From Roseivirga sp. UBA6052 (GTDB lineage Bacteria > Bacteroidota > Bacteroidia > Cytophagales > Cyclobacteriaceae), in NCBI GenBank assembly GCA_002427755.1, contig DIYO01000004.1:310001-374000 (forward strand): a DNA stretch of 64,000 nucleotides, given 5' to 3'. A model generated the notes under the pieces. It had not been told where the DNA came from. It did no database searches and worked only from the letters and a program-made list of their open reading frames with translations. This document shows, in pieces, positions 35,085 through 43,363 of the stretch; the first letter of the stretch is position 1, and each line of letters starts with the position of its first letter. The position numbers were made by a program, and so were the translations under genes.

Positions 35085-36266
35085 CTAAGACTTTCTTCTT
35101 CTTTTAAGTTCTTTCTCAACCAAAGACAGCTCTCTTCCACTCTGACCTTTAACAGAAGTATTCTCTTCAGCTCTTCTAATGAGATATGGAATGGTAGCTT
35201 TTAAGGGACCATATGGCACATACTTAATCACATTATAGCCACCATGCGCTAGATTAAAAGATATATGATCACTCATTCCGTAGAGTTGGCCAAAGTAAAC
35301 CCTGTCATCAGTTGGTTTAAGGCCTAGTTCATCTATGGCAAGCGTCATCTTATAGTTAGATGCTTCGTTATGAGAACCTGCAAAGAGACCTATTTCAGAA
35401 ATATTCTCGAGACAATACTTTGCGGCCGCATCGTAATCTCTGTCGCTTGATTCTTTATTGGGTTGAATAGGATCTTGATATCCCATTTCCAAAGCTCTTT
35501 CACGTTCCTTCTCCATATAGGCACCACGTACCAACTTTGCACCAAGGATGTATCCATTGTCTTTAGCATGCTGATGAAGATTCTTCAAGTTAGTAAGCAT
35601 GGCATGGCAGTACATCTGGAATGTGTAGAAGATTATGGCGCTTTCTTTATTGAATTGTTGCATGGCTTTAATCGAGAGCTCATCAATTGGCTTCTGTACC
35701 CATGTTTCTTCAGCATCAATTAATAGCCTCACGCCTTTTTCATGGGCCAATGCGCAAATCTTCTCAACGCGCGCTTGAACTCTTTCCCAAGCCGATTGCT
35801 CCTCAGTTGTTAAAGATTGTTCTGCATGTATTTTGGCCAGTAAATCGAATGAGGCCAATCCTGTGATTTTGAAGGCCGCGAATTTTAAAGTTTTGGACTC
35901 ACTCGCCTTATAAATGGTCTGCAACACCTCATTTGTTGTGGCTTCAAAACCTTTTTCAGTCTTTTCGCCTTCAACAGAATAATCGAAAATCGCGCCTATT
36001 TTAAACCTACCCAATTCATTGGCCGCTGCTTCACAATCTTGCAAGTCTTCACCGCCACAGAAAATATCGAAGATGGTAGATTTGATTAATCCTTGCACAG
36101 GCAAATGCAAGCCCAAACTCAGCTTAGTCATTGAGGTACCAACTTTAACCATCCATGGATACTTCATGGTGGAAAAAATGAAGTGTCTCTTCTTTAATTC
36201 TTTATCCGTCTTTGCTTCAAAGGCAATTTCAAGCCTTTCAAAGTCTACAAACTTCTTTAAATCCAT
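35085..36266 (-). CDS. proline dehydrogenase
   Basis: A 393-residue monofunctional flavoenzyme oxidising proline to pyrroline-5-carboxylate and passing electrons to the quinone pool. The TIM-barrel motifs are visible: RLLIDAEETWVQKPID, AKLVRGAYMEKERERALEMG, FAGSHNEASN, VYFGQLYGMSDHIS, NVIKYVPYGP and the ending YLIRRAEENTSVKGQ, which contacts proline. The N-terminal half (about residues 1-130) is longer than in the short bacterial enzymes, as in eukaryotic-like PRODH. The P5C dehydrogenase gene is not adjacent. Confidence 0.92.
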   Translation of the reverse strand: MDLKKFVDFERLEIAFEAKTDKELKKRHFIFSTMKYPWMVKVGTSMTKLSLGLHLPVQGLIKSTIFDIFCGGEDLQDCEAAANELGRFKIGAIFDYSVEGEKTEKGFEATTNEVLQTIYKASESKTLKFAAFKITGLASFDLLAKIHAEQSLTTEEQSAWERVQARVEKICALAHEKGVRLLIDAEETWVQKPIDELSIKAMQQFNKESAIIFYTFQMYCHAMLTNLKNLHQHAKDNGYILGAKLVRGAYMEKERERALEMGYQDPIQPNKESSDRDYDAAAKYCLENISEIGLFAGSHNEASNYKMTLAIDELGLKPTDDRVYFGQLYGMSDHISFNLAHGGYNVIKYVPYGPLKATIPYLIRRAEENTSVKGQSGRELSLVEKELKRRRKS

Positions 36267-36311
36267 AGGTCAATAATGCGAGGCAAATATAGCAACAAAC
36301 TGAAACGCTAT

Positions 36312-36319
36312 TACTTTTG
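36312..36319 (+). promoter_or_regulatory. -7 box for the aromatic biosynthesis cluster
   Basis: TACTTTTG is an exact TAnnTTTG match and is identical to the gcvT box. It lies 27 bases before the ATG at 36347. Confidence 0.5.
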
Positions 36320-36346
36320 TTCTATAGTCGGAAAAACAAAAAATGT

Positions 36347-37444
36347 ATGTCTTTTAAGGACTTGAAGGGATGGACAAAGTCACTAAAAAGGCCTGCTATA
36401 ATTGCAGGACCTTGCAGTGTAGAAAGTGAAGATCAATTAAGGAAATCAATCGACCCAATTGTTGGCAAAGTTGATATTTTCAGAGGAGGTATTTGGAAAC
36501 CCAGAACAAGGCCTGGGAATTTTGAAGGAATGGGAGAAGAAGCACTCAAATGGATTCAAAATGCTCAGAAAGATCTAGACATTCAATTTGCTGTTGAAGT
36601 GGCCACCCCTGAACATGTTGAACTTGCATTGAAGCACGACCTCAAGATATTATGGATCGGTGCTCGCACTACGGTAAACCCCTTTAATGTAAGTGAACTG
36701 GCCACAAGTCTAAAAGGATGGGATGGTACAGTAATGGTGAAAAACCCTATTCACCCTGAACTCTCGCTTTGGAAAGGTGCGCTTGAAAGGTTCTATAAAG
36801 AAGGGATAAATAAACTAGGTGCAATTCATAGAGGCTTTCATAGTTACCAAAAAATCAATTTTAGAAATGCCCCTTATTGGCAAATCCCCTTAGATCTCAA
36901 AAGTGAGCTGCCTGAGTTACCTCTTATATGTGACCCGAGTCATATTGGTGGAGATAGATCTATGATTGCACCTATCTCTCAACGTGCTTTAGACTTAAAT
37001 TATGATGGCCTTATGATCGAAACACATTTTGATCCTGACCACGCACTAAGCGATGCTAAGCAGCAAGTAACACCTAATCGTTTAATTGAGATTTTAGCAA
37101 ATCTTCACGCTAGAAAACCGGAATTTACAAACCAGAACTATCTAGATCAGATGGAAATCATTCGAGAGCAGATTGATAATGCTGATAGAGAATTACTAGA
37201 AGCGCTTGCTTTGAGAATGAACTTAGTAGATAAGATAGGAGAAATAAAGAAGGACAATAATGTGGCAATATTTCAAATCAGCCGATGGAAAGAAATCTTT
37301 AAATCTAGAACCGCTTGGGGAAAACAGCTTAGTTTAGATGAAGACTTTGTGTTAGATTTATTTAGAAAGTTGCATCAGCAGTCAGTGAAACAGCAGACTG
37401 AGTTGTATAAAAGAGAAGAAAACGAAACCTTAAACAATGACTAG
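36347..37444 (+). CDS. DAHP synthase-chorismate mutase fusion, copy 1
   Basis: A 365-residue bifunctional protein. The DAHP synthase part (about residues 15-260) has AIIAGPCSVES, GIWKPRTRPGNFEGMG, LWIGARTTVNPFN, VKNPIHPELSLW and CDPSHIGGDRS, the KDO8P/AroG-Ibeta type; the C-terminal AroQ chorismate mutase (about 275-355) has MEIIREQIDNADRELLEALA and LVDKIGEIKKDNNVAIFQ. It catalyses the first step of the shikimate pathway and chorismate to prephenate. Fusion lets prephenate-type ligands control DAHP synthesis. I start at ATG 36347 after the promoter. It overlaps the next gene by eight bases. Confidence 0.93.
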   Translation: MSFKDLKGWTKSLKRPAIIAGPCSVESEDQLRKSIDPIVGKVDIFRGGIWKPRTRPGNFEGMGEEALKWIQNAQKDLDIQFAVEVATPEHVELALKHDLKILWIGARTTVNPFNVSELATSLKGWDGTVMVKNPIHPELSLWKGALERFYKEGINKLGAIHRGFHSYQKINFRNAPYWQIPLDLKSELPELPLICDPSHIGGDRSMIAPISQRALDLNYDGLMIETHFDPDHALSDAKQQVTPNRLIEILANLHARKPEFTNQNYLDQMEIIREQIDNADRELLEALALRMNLVDKIGEIKKDNNVAIFQISRWKEIFKSRTAWGKQLSLDEDFVLDLFRKLHQQSVKQQTELYKREENETLNND

Positions 37445-37976
37445 TCTAGGACTTCTGGGCCCTGAACATACATACCACGACATTGCTCGGAAGAGATATC
37501 TGCCTCACTTTAATCCTAGTTTTTATAATAGTTTTGATGACTTATTTGGCGCACTTAAAGAAGGCAAGATTAATCGAGCACTCATTGCACTTAAGAATTC
37601 TACTAGCGGATTAGTAAGTAATAATCTCGAAAGAATAAAAAAGGGAGGTTACTGCGTGATTGAAGAGTTTGAGATGCCGATCCATCTATGCTTAGGTAGT
37701 TGCCATCCTAACACCCTTACTTCTATCAAGAAAATCTATTCTCACCCAATGGCCATTAAGGAGACTCAAATGTATTTTAGAAAATACAGCCATATCACTT
37801 TTATAAGTAGTGAAAGTACGGCTGGTGCCATTGCTGAACTTAAAAACATCCACGATCCTCATGCAGCTGTTATATCCAGTAAAGAAGCGCTCAATGAGCA
37901 TTCACTTCTTATGATCTCAGAGAATATAGAAGACGAACCAAATAATTCTACAACCTTTGGCCTTGTAGAAAAATAA
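37437..37976 (+). CDS. prephenate dehydratase-like protein without ACT domain
   Basis: A 179-residue protein similar to the catalytic part of PheA, which turns prephenate to phenylpyruvate. Visible are LGLLGPEHTYHDIA (normally GPxGTFS), ALKNSTSGLVSNNL (normally P-x-ENSxxG), ESTAGAIAEL, AAVISSKEAL and a final NNSTTFGLV in place of the usual N-x-T-R-F. It stops there, so the Phe-sensing ACT domain is absent. Catalytic activity is therefore uncertain. It overlaps DAHP synthase copy 1 by eight bases, so they are made together. Confidence 0.75.
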   Translation: MTSLGLLGPEHTYHDIARKRYLPHFNPSFYNSFDDLFGALKEGKINRALIALKNSTSGLVSNNLERIKKGGYCVIEEFEMPIHLCLGSCHPNTLTSIKKIYSHPMAIKETQMYFRKYSHITFISSESTAGAIAELKNIHDPHAAVISSKEALNEHSLLMISENIEDEPNNSTTFGLVEK

Positions 37977-38045
37977 TTCAATCGTTCCCCTTAAAATTTT
38001 AGAATAAAGTTTTTGATTGGAAAAGAAGATGGTTAGGTTTAGATA

Positions 38046-38105
38046 ATGAAAAGATTTACAGCGGCTTATTTTTACTTCTTTTACTTTTTCCAGAGGGCAA
38101 AGTGA
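38046..38105 (+). CDS. Phe/Tyr-rich attenuator leader peptide
   Basis: A 19-codon reading frame, MKRFTAAYFYFFYFFQRAK, with eight consecutive aromatic codons (residues 8-15: six Phe and three Tyr in the whole peptide counting Phe4). Its TGA (38103-38105) lies inside the left arm of a 9-bp antiterminator, and a strong terminator follows before the second DAHP synthase gene. The layout matches classical leader peptides such as E. coli pheL. Starvation for charged tRNA-Phe or tRNA-Tyr would stall ribosomes at the run. The peptide itself is probably not functional. No good ribosome-binding site is visible, as usual in this phylum. Confidence 0.85.
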   Translation: MKRFTAAYFYFFYFFQRAK

Positions 38106-38172
38106 ACCGCTAGCTATAGAAAACTAACTAACAACTATACGAGCCCGGTTCACTAGAACCGGGCTCTTTTAT
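38060..38172 (+). promoter_or_regulatory. transcription attenuator of the second DAHP synthase-aroB-aroA unit
   Basis: Three mutually exclusive pairings are visible. AGCGG (38060-38064) can pair with CCGCT (38107-38111). AGTGAACCG (38101-38109) pairs perfectly with CGGTTCACT (38146-38154) as an antiterminator. GAGCCCGGTTC (38141-38151) pairs perfectly with GAACCGGGCTC (38156-38166) as terminator with loop ACTA and a following TTTTATTTTT. A ribosome stalled on the Phe/Tyr codons (38067-38090) would hide the first arm and let the antiterminator form; one at the stop codon would cover 38101-38111 and let termination occur. Confidence 0.85.
38141..38172 (+). terminator. attenuator terminator hairpin
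   Basis: A perfect 11-bp GC-rich stem, loop ACTA, then TTTTATTTTT, ending 11 bases before the ATG of DAHP synthase copy 2. It also serves as the terminator after the dehydratase-like gene. Confidence 0.92.
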
Positions 38173-38182
38173 TTTTAAGAAA

Positions 38183-39277
38183 ATGGAAATCACAGACATT
38201 CAAGATTGGGGATTAGGTCTTTCAGAGCACGTATTAATTGCAGGACCTTGTAGTGCAGAAAGCCCAGAGCAAATTGAAACTATTGCTAAGGGGTTAAGAG
38301 GTAGTAACATCGAGCTGTTTAGAGCCGGTGTATGGAAACCAAGAACTAGACCTGGTTCGTTTGAAGGCATTGGTAATGATGCTTTAGGCTGGCTAGAGAT
38401 AGCAAGAGATATTTTGAATGTGCCCGTTACTGTTGAAGTGGCTAAAACCTCGCATGTAGAGGCTGCGCTAAAAGCTGGTGTAGATGTTCTGTGGATTGGA
38501 GCACGTACAACAGTAAATCCATTTTCTGTCCAAGAAATCTGCGAAGCGCTTAGAGGAACGGATATACCGGTAATGGTCAAAAACCCTATCAACCCTGACC
38601 TGCAATTGTGGTTGGGTGCCTTTGAAAGGTTGAATAAAGTGGGCATCAATAAGTTGGCCGCGATCCACAGAGGATTCTCTGACCCATATGAAAAGCGATA
38701 TCGCAATAAGCCGGAATGGAGTATGCCTATTCATTTGAAAAGAATGCTACCTGGAATTTCTGTGATTTGCGACCCAAGCCACATCTGTGGTACTCGAGAA
38801 ATTATCGCTTCTGTAAGCCAACGCGCTATTAACTTTGGACTTGATGGACTTATGATTGAAACACACCACGACCCCGACAATGCTTGGAGTGATGCAAAAC
38901 AGCAAATCACTCCCGATATGCTCAAAATTATTTGTGAAAACTTAAACTTCCGTGAAACGCTGGAAGAGCATCCGGAGGCAATTTCTGAATTGGATGCATT
39001 TAGACAAAAGGTTGACCTTGTCGATGCTCAGATTCTAGAATTGATGGCAGATCGTTTCCAGATCATCAAACAAATTGGTGAATACAAAAAGGAGCAAAAC
39101 TTAGCAGTATTTCAGCCAAATCGGTGGCAAGACGTTATGCAGTCAAGAATAAAAGCCGGAGTAAAAAAGGGAATGACTGAGAAATTCATGAAAAGCCTTT
39201 TATTTGCCATACACGAAGAATCAGTTAAGAAGCAAGAGGCACAATTAAAAGAAGTGCCAACTTCTAGTAAAGTATGA
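38183..39277 (+). CDS. DAHP synthase-chorismate mutase fusion, copy 2 (attenuator-controlled)
   Basis: A 364-residue paralogue of the protein at 36347-37444, with the same order: DAHP synthase (HVLIAGPCSAES, GVWKPRTRPGSFEGIG, LWIGARTTVNPFS, VKNPINPDLQLW, CDPSHICGTRE) and AroQ chorismate mutase (DAFRQKVDLVDAQILELMAD, QIIKQIGEYKKEQNLAVFQ). All barrel motifs are intact in both copies; by eye about half of residues are the same. It starts 11 bases after the attenuator terminator, so it is the direct target of control, and overlaps aroB as ATGA. Confidence 0.93.
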   Translation: MEITDIQDWGLGLSEHVLIAGPCSAESPEQIETIAKGLRGSNIELFRAGVWKPRTRPGSFEGIGNDALGWLEIARDILNVPVTVEVAKTSHVEAALKAGVDVLWIGARTTVNPFSVQEICEALRGTDIPVMVKNPINPDLQLWLGAFERLNKVGINKLAAIHRGFSDPYEKRYRNKPEWSMPIHLKRMLPGISVICDPSHICGTREIIASVSQRAINFGLDGLMIETHHDPDNAWSDAKQQITPDMLKIICENLNFRETLEEHPEAISELDAFRQKVDLVDAQILELMADRFQIIKQIGEYKKEQNLAVFQPNRWQDVMQSRIKAGVKKGMTEKFMKSLLFAIHEESVKKQEAQLKEVPTSSKV

Positions 39278-40308
39278 GCGAAATCCGAATTGATGAGATT
39301 GCCAGTTCAATCTCTGATTTTTTAGAAGACAAAACGTACTCCAAAATAGCGGTCTTAGTAGATGAGCATACTAAAGAAATGTGCTATCCACTGGTAAAAG
39401 CCCATATCCCATCACATGAGTTAATTGAAATTGTATCTGGTGAAGAGCATAAAAATCTCGAAACCTGTACTGCAGTTTGGAGTGAGTTAACCAAAGAAGC
39501 TTTTGATAGAAAAGCGCTATTGATTAATCTAGGTGGAGGTGTGATTGGAGACTTAGGTGGATTTTGTGCAGTAAGCTATAAAAGAGGTATTCATTTTATC
39601 AATATCCCTACTACCCTTTTGGCGGCTGTTGATGCCAATGTTGGAGGAAAGCTTGGGATTGACTTTCAAGGCTTTAAAAATCATATCGGGTTCTTTCAAG
39701 ATCCTAATGCGGTTTTAGTAGACCCTATTTTCTTAAATACTTTGCCCGATAAAGAACTTAGATCTGGTTTTGCTGAAGTGATCAAACACGGCCTCATTGC
39801 GGATAAAGAATACTTTGAAAAAGTAGGCAAAAAAGGTATTCAGCAACCAAATTGGAATGCCGTCATCGCGCACTCAATCGAGATTAAAAGAACAGTTGTA
39901 GCGCAAGACCCAAAAGAAGGCGGATTAAGAAAAATCTTAAATTTTGGTCATACAATTGGTCATGCCATCGAGACATTCTATTTAGGGTCTGCTCATCACT
40001 TACTCCATGGAGAGGCTATTGCAATAGGAATGATCTGTGAAGCCTACTTGTCTAAAAAACTATTGGGTATGAGTGAGCAGGAACTTGAGGAAATTTCTGA
40101 CACGATTTTGGATATTTATCCCGACCTTGATATTTACAAAGAAGACTTCACTAGTATCTTAAAACTGATGTATCAGGACAAAAAGAATGTTAATAACTTC
40201 CTGAATCACTCACTACTTTATGAGATAGGAAGGTGCGGCTATGACATTGCCGTGGATGAAAAAGATGTCATGGATGCATTATTCTACTACCTGAAACTAA
40301 AAGACTGA
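39274..40308 (+). CDS. aroB: 3-dehydroquinate synthase
   Basis: AroB converts DAHP to 3-dehydroquinate with NAD and zinc. The 344-residue protein has the NAD-binding NLGGGVIGDLGGFCA, TTLLAAVDANVGGKLGID, the Glu-Val-Ile-Lys motif GFAEVIKHGL and zinc-binding LNFGHTIGHAIE with HLLHGEAIAIGM. The ATG overlaps the stop of DAHP synthase copy 2 by four bases, so both early shikimate steps are coupled and fall under the attenuator. Confidence 0.95.
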   Translation: MSEIRIDEIASSISDFLEDKTYSKIAVLVDEHTKEMCYPLVKAHIPSHELIEIVSGEEHKNLETCTAVWSELTKEAFDRKALLINLGGGVIGDLGGFCAVSYKRGIHFINIPTTLLAAVDANVGGKLGIDFQGFKNHIGFFQDPNAVLVDPIFLNTLPDKELRSGFAEVIKHGLIADKEYFEKVGKKGIQQPNWNAVIAHSIEIKRTVVAQDPKEGGLRKILNFGHTIGHAIETFYLGSAHHLLHGEAIAIGMICEAYLSKKLLGMSEQELEEISDTILDIYPDLDIYKEDFTSILKLMYQDKKNVNNFLNHSLLYEIGRCGYDIAVDEKDVMDALFYYLKLKD

Positions 40309-40309
40309 A

Positions 40310-41524
40310 GTGGATAAAATTCAGCTCAAACATTGTCCTATTCTAAAAGAAGCTGTAATTCCATTGGAAGCTTCCAAAAGTGAGAGCAACCGAGCCATTA
40401 TCATCAATGCGCTATCCGGTAACCAATCAGAGGTTTATAACCTTTCCAATGCCAGAGATACGCAAACCATGCTTCGCTTAATAGATAGCAAGGATGAGAC
40501 GCTTGATGTTTTGGATGCCGGAACCACTATGAGGTTCTTAACAGCATATACTGCTGTAAGCAATCAAACCAAGACATTAACAGGCACCGAAAGAATGCAG
40601 GAACGGCCCATTAAAATTTTGGGCAAAGCACTTAAACAGTTAGGATCCAAAGTAAAGTATTTAAATAATTCAGGTTATCCTCCTTTGAGCGTTTCACCTA
40701 TTGAAGAACAGAAGACTGGCGGACTTGAAATTAAAGGAGATGTGAGTAGTCAATACATTTCTGCACTACTGATGATAGCCCCTAGCTTACCAAAGGGCCT
40801 TATCCTAAATATTAAAGGAAAGATTGGTTCAAGGCCATACATTCAAATGACCTTAGATATGATGAAGCTCTTTGGGATTCATCACAATTGGACCAATAAT
40901 CGAATAGAGATCAAGGCCCAAAAATACAGAGACTATCCTTATGTGGTAGAATCTGATTGGTCTGGCGCTAGTTACTGGTATAGTTTTGTAGCATTAGCTG
41001 ACCAAGCGAAAATCAAACTTTTAGGTCTTCGGCAAAAGTCCCTGCAAGGCGATATTGCCATAGTGAGAATCATGAACCAATTAGGTGTAATGAGCACTTT
41101 TGAGGATGATGGTGTGGTTCTTCAAAAAATACCTCACTCTAAAGAAGCGGAATTTGATTTTAGCGATTGCCCTGACCTTGCTCAAACAGTGGCTGTTGTT
41201 TGTGGTATAAAACATATAGACTGCAGAATGACGGGGTTGGAAAGTCTTCGCATAAAAGAAACAGATAGAATTAAAGCCCTAAAAAGAGAGCTTAAAAAAT
41301 TCAAGATAAAGCTTAAAGAAACTGAAGAAGGGGTTTGGGAGATTAAATCCAAGTACGAAGTCGGTCATCCTGAAGTTGAGGTAGAGACATATGAAGACCA
41401 CAGAATGGCCATGGCTTTCGCACCCATTTCCACACATCAAAAGATTACGATCTTAAATCCAGAAGTGGTGAACAAATCATACCCTAGTTTTTGGGAGCAT
41501 GTCTCTCTGGCTACAGACCGTTAA
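40310..41524 (+). CDS. aroA: 3-phosphoshikimate 1-carboxyvinyltransferase (EPSP synthase)
   Basis: AroA joins PEP to shikimate-3-phosphate. The 404-residue protein is slightly short (usual about 425). Motifs: LEASKSESNRAIIINAL near the start, DAGTTMRFLTAY (usual NAGTAMR), MQERPIKILGKAL, SSQYISALLMIAP, SDWSGASYWYSF, LRIKETDRIKAL and YEDHRMAMAFA. The start is a GTG at 40310, one base after the aroB stop; no nearby ATG fits. DAGTT in place of NAGTA changes the PEP loop and deserves note for inhibitor sensitivity. Confidence 0.93.
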   Translation: MDKIQLKHCPILKEAVIPLEASKSESNRAIIINALSGNQSEVYNLSNARDTQTMLRLIDSKDETLDVLDAGTTMRFLTAYTAVSNQTKTLTGTERMQERPIKILGKALKQLGSKVKYLNNSGYPPLSVSPIEEQKTGGLEIKGDVSSQYISALLMIAPSLPKGLILNIKGKIGSRPYIQMTLDMMKLFGIHHNWTNNRIEIKAQKYRDYPYVVESDWSGASYWYSFVALADQAKIKLLGLRQKSLQGDIAIVRIMNQLGVMSTFEDDGVVLQKIPHSKEAEFDFSDCPDLAQTVAVVCGIKHIDCRMTGLESLRIKETDRIKALKRELKKFKIKLKETEEGVWEIKSKYEVGHPEVEVETYEDHRMAMAFAPISTHQKITILNPEVVNKSYPSFWEHVSLATDR

Positions 41525-41611
41525 AGCTTTTCTCGTTCCTGTCGGCTAAATTACATTTCAATAGTTGGAATTATATCCGACTATTAGGAGTTAACCCTTC
41601 AGCAATCTACT

Positions 41612-43363
41612 ATGGCTAAGAAAAAGAAACTCAACAACATTACCATTAGGCAGGTATTCCAAACCATTATTTGGCCTAAGCGAGGATTATTACTTTTTGG
41701 ACTATTTCTAATCCTGTTAAGAAGTGGCGCAAGCCTTGTTTTACCAAAAGCAACTCAGTATCTCATTGATGATGTGGTGGTGAATAAAGATATGGCTATG
41801 CTCAAAACGGTTATACTGGTTACTATTCTAGCCATTATTACCCAAGCTGCTACTTCCTTTACACTCACTCGATTATTAAGTGTTCAGGCACAAAAATTAA
41901 TCGCACAGCTGCGAGTAAAAGTTCAAAAGAAAGTACTCTCTCTTCCCATAAACTATTTTGACAGCACAAAATCAGGATCGCTTGTTTCTAGAATCATGTC
42001 AGATGTAGAAGGTGTAAGAAACTTGGTGGGCACCGGATTTGTGCAACTAATTGGCGGCACGATAACTGCAATTGCTGTTTTAATTCTGCTTATTGATATG
42101 AACCCTAAGCTGACAGCGTTTATTGGTTTGCCTGTATTCATATTCGGATTCATTGCCTTGAGAGCTTTTGGCTACTTAAGGCCCATATTCCGAAAAAGAG
42201 GGCAACTGAATGCTGAGGTAACCGGTAGGCTTACAGAAACTCTAAATGGTGTTAGAGTGATAAAGGGATTCGGTGCTGAATTACAAGAGATCGTTACTTT
42301 CGAAAAAGGTGTGAACGAACTCTATGAAAATGTTAAGAAAACATTAACTGCTTCTGCCCTTGTTCAGAGTTCAGCTACCTTTCTATTGGCAGGAGTGGCT
42401 AGTACCGGAATCTTGGGAATTGGTGGATACTATATTATAGAAGGTGAAATGACAAGAGGAGAACTCTTTGCATTTATAGGCTATTTGGCCATACTCATTG
42501 CACCAATTGTGCAAATGTCAAACATAGGTTCTCAAATTACTGAAGCCTTTGCCGGTCTTGATAGAACGGAAGAAATTATGAATACCAAGGCCGAAGATGA
42601 AGATGAGCATCGAACGGTAGAGCTAGGCGAAATAAAAGGAGATATCGCATTTAAAGATGTGAGCTTTGCTTATGAAGAAGGGACAGATGTAATCAAAAAC
42701 ATCTCTTTTGATGCACCTAAAGGAAGTGTCACTGCTTTAGTAGGGTCATCCGGTTCTGGTAAGTCTACCATAGCTGGTTTGGCGGCTACTTTTCTAAAAC
42801 CTAATTCGGGTCTCATCACAATTGATGGCACTGACCTATCTACCGTAAAGCTGAGAGGTTACCGAACACATTTGGGAGTTGTATTGCAAGACGATTTTCT
42901 TTTTGAAGGTACCATCAGAGAAAATATTCTCTTCCCAAGACCAGATTCTTCTGAAGAAGAAGTAATGGCTGCTGTTAAAGCTGCCTATGTAGATGAGTTT
43001 ACAGATCGGTTTGATGAGGGCTTGGACACACTGATTGGGGAACGTGGTGTAAAATTATCAGGCGGACAAAGGCAGCGTATTGCCATTGCTCGGGCCATAC
43101 TCGCTGATCCTAAGATACTTTTACTGGATGAAGCAACTTCTAACTTGGACACAGAGAGCGAAACCTACATTCAAAAAAGTTTGTCTGAGCTGATGAAAGG
43201 GAGAACTACCTTCGTCATAGCGCACAGGCTAAGCACTATTCGACAAGCTGATCAGATCTTAGTTATCGAACAAGGAAAAATTGCTGAAAGAGGAACCCAT
43301 AACGAGCTGATAGAAAAAGAGGGAAGATACTATCAGCTTTATACCTATCAAGCACGTATATAA
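41612..43363 (+). CDS. MsbA-like ABC exporter (fused permease and ATPase)
   Basis: A 583-residue half-transporter. Six N-terminal membrane helices (about residues 22-320) carry the intracellular loop SLPINYFDSTKSGSLVSRIM, and the C-terminal ATPase has Walker A VGSSGSGKST (about 378), the signature LSGGQRQRIAIARA (about 482), Walker B ILLLDEATSNLDTES and the His switch VIAHRLSTI. It works as a homodimer exporting a lipid or drug. MsbA or BmrA-like; substrate unknown. Its stop shares one base with the next ATG (TAATG). Confidence 0.9.
   Translation: MAKKKKLNNITIRQVFQTIIWPKRGLLLFGLFLILLRSGASLVLPKATQYLIDDVVVNKDMAMLKTVILVTILAIITQAATSFTLTRLLSVQAQKLIAQLRVKVQKKVLSLPINYFDSTKSGSLVSRIMSDVEGVRNLVGTGFVQLIGGTITAIAVLILLIDMNPKLTAFIGLPVFIFGFIALRAFGYLRPIFRKRGQLNAEVTGRLTETLNGVRVIKGFGAELQEIVTFEKGVNELYENVKKTLTASALVQSSATFLLAGVASTGILGIGGYYIIEGEMTRGELFAFIGYLAILIAPIVQMSNIGSQITEAFAGLDRTEEIMNTKAEDEDEHRTVELGEIKGDIAFKDVSFAYEEGTDVIKNISFDAPKGSVTALVGSSGSGKSTIAGLAATFLKPNSGLITIDGTDLSTVKLRGYRTHLGVVLQDDFLFEGTIRENILFPRPDSSEEEVMAAVKAAYVDEFTDRFDEGLDTLIGERGVKLSGGQRQRIAIARAILADPKILLLDEATSNLDTESETYIQKSLSELMKGRTTFVIAHRLSTIRQADQILVIEQGKIAERGTHNELIEKEGRYYQLYTYQARI

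Noticed and set aside
37977..38045. Separate promoter directly before the leader peptide
   Set aside because: AATAAAGTTTTTGATTGG was inspected, but the TA is not spaced correctly from TTTG; the leader may be reached by read-through from 36312 or by a non-standard promoter.
38200..38925. Several minus-strand frames opposite DAHP synthase copy 2
   Set aside because: They lie wholly antisense to a gene with all catalytic motifs and are shadows of its codon bias.
41561..41584. ATAGTTGG/CCGACTAT inverted repeat between aroA and the ABC exporter
   Set aside because: The stem is imperfect and no U-run follows; not convincing as terminator or operator.
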